A DNA stretch of 18,653 nt, taken from the NCBI GenBank assembly GCA_003660905.1, contig QMVB01000013.1, positions 1 to 18,653 on the forward strand, read 5' to 3'. Below are positions 6,914 to 13,266 of this stretch, piece by piece. The translations under genes and the position numbers were made by a program. Within the stretch, counting starts at the first letter, position 1; the number at the start of each line of letters is the position of its first letter. This DNA is from Candidatus Nanohalarchaeota archaeon (GTDB lineage Archaea > EX4484-52). The notes beneath the pieces are model-generated. The model saw nothing but the letters and a program-made list of their open reading frames with translations, was not told the origin of the DNA and made no database searches.

Positions 6914-7450
6914 ATGAGGAAGTCTATGTCTGGAAGAAAGGGAGTAGAAGGGATTATTGCAGTAGTAATATTATTGATGATTACTGTTGCAGTTGCTGGT
7001 GTTTCTTTTACATGGATAACCAAGATGCAGAAAAGTATGCAGGATGATATTACCAAGCAGCAGGAAGCGATGACCAAGAAGGCGAGTGCAAGTTTAGTAA
7101 TAGATAGTGCCTGGTCAACTGCTGCTGCTGCACCAATGCATATTTTTATAAGAAACAATGGGCAATATACTTTTACCAGTAGTGAAATAGATAATATGCA
7201 GGTATTTTATAATGGTGTTCCGCATGGAACGTTGAGTACTATATTTGATGATGCTACAGTAGCAAATCCATGTATAGGCAATGCTCTTGCTCCCGGAAAG
7301 AGTTGCGAGGCTGTAGACGATGCAGCAGGCACTATTGATTGGGTCGGTGGTTCAGGATGGGAATTTAAGATTGAATTGATAGAGGCAGGAACAGAAGCAA
7401 GAGCATCAAAAGAATGCAGGATGAGCAAGGATAATCAACTTGCCTGTTAA
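6914..7450 (+). CDS. Type IV pilin-like protein (pilin paralogue 2)
   Basis: A 178-aa tandem paralogue of the upstream pilin, with the same length after the signal peptide and the same four cysteines. The leader is MRKSMSGRKG and the likely cleavage is before VEGIIAVVILLM. The spacer, tryptophan positions and head follow paralogue 1 almost residue for residue (for example SSEIDNMQVF, NALAPG, GSGWEF). Much of the head is identical at DNA level: 7056-7128 equals 6485-6557 exactly. The leader and hydrophobic helix are clearly less similar. Met at 6926 is an alternative start. The 34-nt gap from paralogue 1 is a TTTA repeat and T-rich tract that could terminate or attenuate transcription. Confidence 0.85.
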   Translation: MRKSMSGRKGVEGIIAVVILLMITVAVAGVSFTWITKMQKSMQDDITKQQEAMTKKASASLVIDSAWSTAAAAPMHIFIRNNGQYTFTSSEIDNMQVFYNGVPHGTLSTIFDDATVANPCIGNALAPGKSCEAVDDAAGTIDWVGGSGWEFKIELIEAGTEARASKECRMSKDNQLAC

Positions 7451-7486
7451 ATATTACCTGTTTGCTCCTCCTCCCAAAACCGCAAA

Positions 7487-7522
7487 CTTATATATTTTTC
7501 CTTTTAATTAATCATAAGGTGT
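7487..7522 (+). promoter_or_regulatory. TATA box and Shine-Dalgarno for the ESCRT-III-like gene
   Basis: CTTATATATTT (7487-7497) predicts initiation near 7518. AAGGTG (7516-7521) then forms an anti-SD match 7 nt before ATG 7529. This gene therefore seems to have its own promoter after the pilins, and is one of the few here with a clear SD. Confidence 0.5.
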
Positions 7523-7528
7523 AATAAT

Positions 7529-8098
7529 ATGTTTAGTTTATTCAAAAAAAAAATAACTCCTGAAGAGATGGAAATCAATTTACGCATAATAACTGCTAAA
7601 ATCCAGAAGAGAGAAAGCAAGCTGAAGGGCATTGTAGACAAAAACAGGGAAGAGGCAAAGCATGCGCTTCGGGAAGGAGATGAGCGGAGATTTAGGAGAG
7701 TCAGCCAGAGATATGGTATGGCTCAGAAGCAGTTAAAATATGTGGAAGGTCTAACAGATACCGCCAATGCAATGGATGATGCAATCCAGATGCAGAGAGG
7801 TATGAAGGACTTAGTCAGCGTTACAGAGGACTTTGCTCAGATTCAGGCAAAGCTCGGGATAGATCCAAAGAGAATAAACAAGGCGGTTTCCCATATACAG
7901 CAGGCATCTGAAAAAACACAGGCAATGGCTGAAAATCTTGCTATGACAATGGATGCTGCGCTTGGAAATCAGTCAATTGAAGAAAAGGAAGCAACTCAAA
8001 CTCTTAAAGATGAGCTTATAGGCGAGTTGAGCGCAGAGGCGCAAGTTAAGGACGATTTGGGAGAAAAAATCAAAAAGGAGCTGGCTAAGGAAGAATAA
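7529..8098 (+). CDS. ESCRT-III/Snf7-like (CdvB-like) helical protein
   Basis: A 189-aa, wholly helical, charged protein. The basic N-terminus MFSLFKKKITPEE is followed by a long helical hairpin: LRIITAKIQKRESKLKGIV (18-36), then an AKHALREGDERRFRRVSQRY region (43-62). Next come QKQLKYVEGLTDTANAMDDAIQMQRGMKDL-type helices (about 66-95) and a TMDAALGN-x-SIEEKEATQTL-x-DELIGELSAE tail (140-170). This order, in particular the acidic EKEA..L..ELIGEL element and the basic first hairpin, matches the Snf7 fold of ESCRT-III proteins that remodel membranes. The C-terminal LGEKIKKELAK loosely resembles a MIM1 motif that binds Vps4, but the spacing is not exact. No Vps4/CdvC or CdvA gene is in view. PspA/Vipp1-type proteins belong to the same superfamily and are the main alternative. 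Confidence 0.65.
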   Translation: MFSLFKKKITPEEMEINLRIITAKIQKRESKLKGIVDKNREEAKHALREGDERRFRRVSQRYGMAQKQLKYVEGLTDTANAMDDAIQMQRGMKDLVSVTEDFAQIQAKLGIDPKRINKAVSHIQQASEKTQAMAENLAMTMDAALGNQSIEEKEATQTLKDELIGELSAEAQVKDDLGEKIKKELAKEE

Positions 8099-8132
8099 AG
8101 ATTTTTGTTTTTAAATATACTGCATATAATAA

Positions 8133-8891
8133 TATAAGAAAACAGCAAAAGTAATAGTTTGTGGCAAAATCCAAAAAGTAGGCTATAGGGCAAAAGTTAT
8201 TGGAATTGCCAACAAATTAAGGATTAAAGGAGAAGTTGAAAACCTTAAAGACGGAAATGTTAAAATGACTGCGCAATCTGAAAATGAAGCAAAAATAAAG
8301 GAATTCATAAAACAAATCAATATCAAAAATACATTAATTAAAGTTGATAGTGTTTCTGTTGAATATGTTGATATGGATAAAAGTTACACTGATTTTAAAA
8401 AAATTATCAAACCCAAAGAAACAGATGAGCGATTGGATACTGCTGCCGAACATCTAAAGGAATTAATTGTAGTTACAAAAGAAGGCAATAAAGAGAATAA
8501 AAAGGGATTCAGCAATCTTTCGAAGGAAATCCGGGAAGGAAATGAAAAACTGCTGGACATGCAAGACCAGATGCTTGATAAGCAGGATAACAACACAGAA
8601 GTATTATCTGAAAAATTAGATAAAATGTCAGGCAAATTAAACAATATCCATGAAGATTTATCTGTTAATCTGAAATCTTTTCATCATGATACAATCGCCA
8701 GATTCGATATTGTAGATGAAAAATACGGCAAAATCGCGGAAAATATTGAAAAAGCAGTTTATGCAATAAACAGAACCTGCGACAATACAGAAAAGATGCT
8801 TGAAAAATCAGAAAAGGACAGGCATGATTACAAAGATTCAATGAAAGACCTTGTCGGCGCAATCGTTAAGCTTGCTGAGAAAAAGCAATAA
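8133..8891 (+). CDS. Acylphosphatase domain fused to C-terminal coiled coil; start codon unresolved
   Basis: The open frame runs from a stop at 8130 to 8891. Residues encoded from about 8142 to 8360 form a full acylphosphatase domain. It has the signature GKIQKVGYR (8163-8189), whose Arg binds phosphate, and VENLKDGNV (8235-8261), whose Asn is catalytic. After it come the EAKIKEFIKQ helix and VDSVSVEY strand. The rest (about 8400-8891) is a charged coiled coil including RLDTAAEHLKELIVVTKEGN and repeated KLDKMSGKL-type heptads. Acylphosphatases hydrolyse acyl phosphates; archaeal versions with coiled-coil tails exist as far as I recall. There is no in-frame ATG, GTG or TTG before 8265. A start at ATG 8265 would remove both catalytic residues. 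The gene is therefore either decayed, started from a non-standard codon, or affected by a sequence error. Confidence 0.7.
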   Translation, partial: YKKTAKVIVCGKIQKVGYRAKVIGIANKLRIKGEVENLKDGNVKMTAQSENEAKIKEFIKQINIKNTLIKVDSVSVEYVDMDKSYTDFKKIIKPKETDERLDTAAEHLKELIVVTKEGNKENKKGFSNLSKEIREGNEKLLDMQDQMLDKQDNNTEVLSEKLDKMSGKLNNIHEDLSVNLKSFHHDTIARFDIVDEKYGKIAENIEKAVYAINRTCDNTEKMLEKSEKDRHDYKDSMKDLVGAIVKLAEKKQ

Positions 8892-8943
8892 TAATAGGAT
8901 TAATTTCATGAAATTCGAAAATTTGTTCAGAAAAGAGAAGTTC

Positions 8944-8953
8944 TTTTAAATAA
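8944..8953 (+). promoter_or_regulatory. TATA box of the UbiB-like gene
   Basis: TTTTAAATAA, centred 26 nt before ATG 8975. This fits a leaderless mRNA. The 84-nt gap also contains a 13-codon reading frame (8909-8950) that I do not take as a gene. Confidence 0.5.
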
Positions 8954-8974
8954 TTTAATATATAATTAATTTAC

Positions 8975-10636
8975 ATGATGAAAAAAATACAGGATGCCAA
9001 AAGATTCAGGCAGATAATAAGAATATTTGCAAAATACGGATATTCTTATGTTCTGGACAAAAACCAGAATATAGGCTTTATATCGTATCTCAAAAGAGAT
9101 GAAAAATTAAGCGCTCTTTCCACCCCGGAGAAGATAAGGAAGATGTTTGAGGAACTGGGGGTCTCTTTCGTAAAGCTGGGTCAGATGATGAGCACAAGGG
9201 CGGATTTAGTTGGCGAGAAAATAGCAAAAGAGTTGGAAAAGCTCCAGGATGATGTTGCTCCTTTTGGCTTTGCCATTGCAGAAAAGCAAATCGAAAGCGA
9301 GTTGAAAAAACCAATAAGCAAGTTGTTCAAATCATTTGATAAAACCCCGATTGCGTCTGCCTCAATCGGACAGGTCTATGGTGCAGTGCTGAAAAACAAA
9401 AAGAAAGTGATTGTGAAAGTTCAGCGCCCTAAAATAAAAGAGGAAATAGAAAGTGATTTGAGATTAATATATTATTTGACGAGTATTGTTCAAAAGCACA
9501 CTTTTTCAAAGTATGGCGACCTGAAGACGCTTGTAGAGGAGTTTGATAGATACATCCACAAGGAGCTAAATTACATTGTCGAGGGAAAAAATGCAGATAT
9601 TTTCAGGTACAATTTTTTGAATGACAAAGATATTTTTGTCCCTGAAATCATATGGACGCACACAACAGAGTATATTTTGACAATGGACTTTATCGAGGGA
9701 GAAAAGTTGAAGGATTTATTCAATGACCAAAGAAAATACAAGTTCCATATAAATAAGAAGAGAATAGCAAAGCTTCAGGCAAGGGCTTTTTTCGAGCAGG
9801 TTTACATGCATGGCTTTTTTAATGCAGACCCTCATCCGAGCAATCTTTATATCCTTCCAAACAATAAACTGGCGCTTCTTGATTTCGGAATGACAGGAAG
9901 GTTCAGCCAGCCAGTGCTGAACGATATCTCTAACCTCTTTATATTTATAATCAGCGGAGATATTGAAAATCTCGTCAGGCAGTTCATGAATATGCACATA
10001 ATCACTGTGGATGCAGACATTGCCGCCCTGAAAAATGACATATATGACCTGAAAGATTACTACTACAACATAGCTCTCAAAAATATAAAAATGGGACAAT
10101 TCATACAGGATTTGTTTTGCATATTTTTCAAATACAGATTAAAAATACCCAGGGACTTGTATTTCTTTGTAAGGGGTCTGGTTCTCGTTGAGGCAAACGG
10201 CGAAAAACTTGACAGTAATTTCAATACAATTGATGAGTGCAAACCTTTCATAAAAGAGATAATAAAAAAGAAAGTCAGCCCGAAAAGGCTGAGGGACAGG
10301 CTAAAAAACGCTCTTTTTGATGCAGAGTACATTCTTGACGAATTTCCCGAATCCCTGAGAAATTTTGTTGACAATTTCGGCAAAAAAGGATTGAGTATAA
10401 ATATAGAGCACAAAAATCTTGAAGTTGTTGCAAATGAGATGGAAAGAGTCACCAACCGGATTTCATTTGCCCTTATCATCTCTGCGATAATCGTTGCTTC
10501 TGCCCTGATTATGACAATTGATAAAGGACTGCTGTTATTTGGATTTCCTGTGCTCGGGATTCTTGGATTTGTATTTGCAGCGTTTCTGGGATTTTTGATG
10601 CTGCTGTCTCTTATCAGGAGAGGAGATATATATTGA
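8975..10636 (+). CDS. UbiB/ABC1/ADCK-family atypical protein kinase-like protein
   Basis: A 553-aa protein with all hallmark motifs of the UbiB family. The KxGQ motif is KLGQ (67-70) followed by STRADL. The Ala-rich loop is ASASIGQVYGA (127-137). The likely ATP-binding Lys148 is in VKVQRP. The catalytic NADPHPSN is at 283-290 and DFG at 303-305. Two hydrophobic helices close the C-terminus (about 497-515 and 522-545), as in membrane-anchored members. In bacteria and mitochondria UbiB acts on isoprenoid-lipid and quinone metabolism as an ATPase. In archaea, many of which have other quinones or none, the role is not settled. ATG 8975 is chosen over 8978 because of the TATA spacing. The stop is 4 nt from the stop of convergent metG. 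Confidence 0.9.
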   Translation: MMKKIQDAKRFRQIIRIFAKYGYSYVLDKNQNIGFISYLKRDEKLSALSTPEKIRKMFEELGVSFVKLGQMMSTRADLVGEKIAKELEKLQDDVAPFGFAIAEKQIESELKKPISKLFKSFDKTPIASASIGQVYGAVLKNKKKVIVKVQRPKIKEEIESDLRLIYYLTSIVQKHTFSKYGDLKTLVEEFDRYIHKELNYIVEGKNADIFRYNFLNDKDIFVPEIIWTHTTEYILTMDFIEGEKLKDLFNDQRKYKFHINKKRIAKLQARAFFEQVYMHGFFNADPHPSNLYILPNNKLALLDFGMTGRFSQPVLNDISNLFIFIISGDIENLVRQFMNMHIITVDADIAALKNDIYDLKDYYYNIALKNIKMGQFIQDLFCIFFKYRLKIPRDLYFFVRGLVLVEANGEKLDSNFNTIDECKPFIKEIIKKKVSPKRLRDRLKNALFDAEYILDEFPESLRNFVDNFGKKGLSINIEHKNLEVVANEMERVTNRISFALIISAIIVASALIMTIDKGLLLFGFPVLGILGFVFAAFLGFLMLLSLIRRGDIY

Positions 10637-10640
10637 TATC

Positions 10641-12305
10641 CTAAAACCTTTTCTTCAACTCTTCAATCTCTTTTTCTTCAATTTTTTTAAACAAGGGTTT
10701 TGCTTCCCTTAAAAGAATATTTTTCTCTAGTTCCAATGGAATTTTCTCTTTCAGGCAATTACTCATATTAAAGGAAGAATCAATCTGCTCTATAATTTCC
10801 TTTGTTTTTGCCGGCATGAAGGGATAGAGCAAAACACTTGCGTTGAGCAAAATCAAAAAAGAGAACCATAGTACATGATTTGCCTCTTCTTTTTTGCTTT
10901 CATCTTTAATCAATTCCCATGGCTTGTTTTCCTGAAAGTACTGGTTTCCAAGAGAGCTTACATTGAGCGCATTTCTTAAGGATTCTTTTATATTGCCCTT
11001 GATATTTTCATTTAGATAATTGCTGATATTTTCTTTTATCTTATTTGAAATGTCTTTTTCTTTTTTGCTTAATTTTCCTTTGTCTATTGGTTCAATCTGC
11101 CCGAATCTTTTTGCAATTGATGTTATCCTGTAGGTGAAATTGGCATAATTTGCAATAAGTTCATTATTTATTTTTTCCATAAATTCCTGCCATTCAAAAT
11201 CGCTGTCCTTTCCTTCAGGAAGTACTGAAGCCAAGTAAAATCGCCATGTGTCGCTATTATAGCTGAGCTTCATCACATCATCGCAGAACACGCCGCGATT
11301 GTTTGATTTTGAAAATTTCCCTTTCTCGTAATTTAAGAATTCATTTGAATAAATGCGGGAGGGAAGATTCCATTTTTTGCTGCTCATCAACTCCGCAGGC
11401 CAGATGATTGTATGGAAAGGGACATTGTCCTTTCCCATGAAATGGATAATTTCACTATTTTTGTTTTGCCAGTAATCTTTGTAATCAAGATTATTTTTAT
11501 CGCAATAATCCTTTGTTGCGGCAATATAGCCTATAGGAGCATCAAACCACACATAAAAGACCTTGTTTTCATATCCTTCAAGAGGTATTTTTACGCCCCA
11601 GCTTAAGTTCCTGCTGATGCATCTTGGCTCCAGTCCATCCTTTATCCATGCAAGAGGAAGATTTTTCTCTATTCCCCTGAAATTCCTGTTTCCTTCAATG
11701 TATTTTTTGAGTTTTCCTGAGAATTTTGGCAGGTCTAAAAACAAGTGTTTGTCTTTTTTAATTACCGGTGTCTGCCCGCAAAGCTTGCATTTTGGATCTA
11801 TCAACTCTTCAGGATTTATGAATTTTGAGCAATTGTCGCACTGGTCTCCTTTTGCCCCCGGCTTCTTGCAGAAAGGACAAATGCCTTCTACATAGGAGTC
11901 GGGCAGGTATCTTTTGCAGTTAGGACAGTAAAGCAGAGTAATTTCTTTTTCGCAGATATACCCCTGCTTGTGCAGGTCAAGAAATATCTCTTTTGTCAGT
12001 TCATGGTTTGATTTTGAGCTTGTCCTTCCAAAATAATCAACTCCAATATTGAACCAGATAAGGATATCCTTTATTTTTTTGTGCATTATTTTGCAGTATT
12101 TTTCTTCCGTCATCTGCTTTTTCTCTGCTTCTATTTCTGTTCTTGTGCCTGATTCATCGGTTGCGCAGATATAGAGGACATTTTCGCCCTGTAATTTCAG
12201 GATGCGGGTATAGATGTCTGAGCGCAAAAGAGGGATGAAATTGCCAAGATGAGGGATGTTGTTTATGTAAGGCAGAGCTGAAGTGACGAGATGTTTTTTT
12301 GTCAT
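10641..12305 (-). CDS. metG: Methionyl-tRNA synthetase
   Basis: A 554-aa class I aminoacyl-tRNA synthetase that charges tRNA-Met with methionine. The HIGH signature appears as PHLGN (18-22) and the KMSKS loop as KFSKS (330-334). The connective-peptide domain has four CxxC knuckles, CPNC (127), CPFC (143), CDNC (156) and CKLC (173), which is the two-zinc MetG1 type usual in archaea. The motif FDAPIGY (254-260) and the GKDNVPFH (291-298) segment are characteristic. The anticodon-binding helical domain fills the rest; no C-terminal EMAP-II/Trbp111 domain is fused. The start at 12305 is the first residue of MTKKHLVTSALPYINN. A TTTTTAAAATTT box lies about 32 nt upstream. Confidence 0.95.
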   Translation of the reverse strand: MTKKHLVTSALPYINNIPHLGNFIPLLRSDIYTRILKLQGENVLYICATDESGTRTEIEAEKKQMTEEKYCKIMHKKIKDILIWFNIGVDYFGRTSSKSNHELTKEIFLDLHKQGYICEKEITLLYCPNCKRYLPDSYVEGICPFCKKPGAKGDQCDNCSKFINPEELIDPKCKLCGQTPVIKKDKHLFLDLPKFSGKLKKYIEGNRNFRGIEKNLPLAWIKDGLEPRCISRNLSWGVKIPLEGYENKVFYVWFDAPIGYIAATKDYCDKNNLDYKDYWQNKNSEIIHFMGKDNVPFHTIIWPAELMSSKKWNLPSRIYSNEFLNYEKGKFSKSNNRGVFCDDVMKLSYNSDTWRFYLASVLPEGKDSDFEWQEFMEKINNELIANYANFTYRITSIAKRFGQIEPIDKGKLSKKEKDISNKIKENISNYLNENIKGNIKESLRNALNVSSLGNQYFQENKPWELIKDESKKEEANHVLWFSFLILLNASVLLYPFMPAKTKEIIEQIDSSFNMSNCLKEKIPLELEKNILLREAKPLFKKIEEKEIEELKKRF

Positions 12306-12411
12306 ATTAATTCAATATTATTTTGCATTGAAATTTTAAAAACATGCCAACGAAGTGCAATATTATTCTCGCCTATCGCTCTTCAAGCGCACATTTAAAA
12401 AAATTTAATTT
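12306..12411 (-). other. Short intergenic stretch between metG and the speE remnant
   Basis: Holds the probable metG promoter (minus-strand TTTTTAAAATTTC around 12331-12343). Beside it lies a GC-richer patch, GCCTATCGCTCTTCAAGCGC (about 12374-12393), with no coding potential that I can see. Confidence 0.35.
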
Positions 12412-12756
12412 TCAAAACCCCTTATTTTCTTTGTTTATTCTTTCAATCATGAACTGCGGTAATTTAAAAGAAGCAAAATGTATGTCTTTGTTGTAGTATT
12501 TTGTTTTAATATCAAAATCAAAATATTTTAAATCTTTTTCTGGATCAAATTTTTTAGAAGCAAGCGTAAATGCAAATAATCTCCCTGGAGAACTGGATAT
12601 AGTAGCAGTATATACTTTTGATATCAAAAAATATTTTGATAATTGTTTCCTTGTATATTCGTAATCAATATTTCCATATTGATAAAAAGGCATATATGAA
12701 TCTGTCTGGAAAATTCCATCTTCAGACAATCTTTTATGAGCTAAATTATAATATTT
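12412..12756 (-). pseudogene. C-terminal stump of a spermidine synthase (polyamine aminopropyltransferase)
   Basis: About 114 codons are open after a stop at 12757-12759. The frame reads YYNLAHKRLSEDGIFQTDSY, then RKQLSKYFLISKVYTATISS, then RLFAFTLASKKFDPEKDL and finally KYYNKDIHFASFKLPQFM. This matches the end of SpeE-type enzymes: the FY..LK..L..DGi..tQ strand-helix, the (G)..wgFtlASk..dP stretch, and the lkYYn.eiH.AsFaLP C-terminal signature. The N-terminal beta domain and the decarboxylated-SAM-binding Rossmann motifs are absent. No ATG is present at the front; the first usable start would be TTG 12729. The break lies 9 bp from the end of the tRNA-linked repeat module. A non-functional relic is most likely. 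Confidence 0.65.
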
Positions 12757-12765
12757 TTATATATG

Positions 12766-12933
12766 CGCTTACGACTTTTTCTCGTTTCCTTGCAATAAAC
12801 ACAACGAAAAAAACACCATGAATATCGCTGGTCTTACGAGCGATACCGCGCTTTTCAAGGTTAAAAGCGGCTCACTGCGGAATTAGCTTTCTTGCACAAA
12901 TTACGGCGAATTCCTTTGTTCAACCACTTTTAA
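12766..12933 (-). repeat. tRNA-trailer module, copy A (after tRNA-Phe)
   Basis: This 168-nt sequence begins with the base after the tRNA-Phe discriminator and reads TTAAAAGTGGTTGAACAAAG onward on the minus strand. It matches copy B (18232-18400) across its whole length in inverted orientation. The core 12793-12885 (93 nt) agrees with B except for one inserted A; the first 50 nt are about 75% alike. Stems visible in the transcript are ACAAA..TTTGT near the 5' end, CGCTTTT..AAAAGCG in the middle, and TATCGCT..AGCGATA before a T7 run. No reading frame of note runs through it. Confidence 0.75.
12807..12845 (-). terminator. Hairpin plus T7 run inside trailer module, copy A
   Basis: On the minus strand the stem TATCGCT, a 9-nt loop CGTAAGACC and AGCGATA are followed 9 nt later by seven T residues. 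Archaeal termination relies on oligo-T runs. It is identical in copy B. Confidence 0.45.
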
Positions 12934-13006
12934 TGGGATGGGCGTGACTTGAACACGCGACACCTGGATCTTCAGTCCAGCGCTCTGCCAACTGAGCTAC
13001 CATCCC
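12934..13006 (-). tRNA. tRNA-Phe (GAA)
   Basis: A 73-nt cloverleaf with acceptor GGGATGG/CCATCCC and discriminator A. The D-arm GCTC..GAGC, the anticodon stem CTGGA/TCCAG with loop CTGAAGA (anticodon GAA), and the T-arm GCGTG TTCAAGT CACGC are all present. No intron is present and CCA is not encoded. It starts 21 nt after the eS27 stop on the same strand. No good TATA box sits in the gap, so co-transcription with eS27 is plausible. Confidence 0.95.
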
Positions 13007-13027
13007 ATCAAACAATGCAACCAACAC

Positions 13028-13198
13028 TTACTCAAATTCAGAAATAATTTCCAGATTTTTCAATTCCGCTTTTCCGCCTGTTGGTAATGCAAAATCAGCT
13101 CCGCATACAAGGCATTTTACTTTTTCCGTTGCTTTGCTGAAGATAGTCTGTTCATTTTTGCATTTGGTGCATCTTACTTTCAAAAATTTTCCTGCCAT
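13028..13198 (-). CDS. rps27e: Small-subunit ribosomal protein eS27
   Basis: A 56-aa protein, short enough to be missed by length-filtered gene calling. It starts MAGKFLKVRCTKCKNEQTIF and carries CxxC pairs Cys10/Cys13 and Cys29/Cys32 (CLVCGADF), followed by LPTGGKAEL near residues 39-46. These features are diagnostic of archaeal eS27, a zinc-ribbon protein of the 30S platform. It is divergent from purD, with 68 nt between the start codons, and is followed by tRNA-Phe. The TATA-like ATTTAATAAAG about 26 nt upstream again implies leaderless expression. Confidence 0.93.
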   Translation of the reverse strand: MAGKFLKVRCTKCKNEQTIFSKATEKVKCLVCGADFALPTGGKAELKNLEIISEFE

Positions 13199-13217
13199 AC
13201 TTTATTAAAAATTGGAA

Positions 13218-13230
13218 CTTTATTAAATCT
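13218..13230 (-). promoter_or_regulatory. TATA box of rps27e
   Basis: Minus-strand GATTTAATAAAGTT, centred about 26 nt upstream of ATG 13198. Confidence 0.5.
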
Positions 13231-13238
13231 ATCGAAAA

Positions 13239-13247
13239 TTTATAAAG
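13239..13247 (+). promoter_or_regulatory. TATA box of the purD-HAD-purF operon
   Basis: TTTATAAAG preceded by CGAAAA (BRE-like), centred about 25 nt before ATG 13267. A leaderless start is predicted. Confidence 0.6.
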
Positions 13248-13266
13248 ATTCCTGCATGATATTTTT

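Noticed and set aside
6279..7158. Minus-strand frames opposite the pilins
   Set aside because: Both are mirror images of the duplicated pilin DNA and resemble each other only for that reason.
8909..8950. 13-codon frame MKFENLFRKEKFF before the UbiB-like gene
   Set aside because: It is too short, has no family signal, and is likely chance in the leader region.
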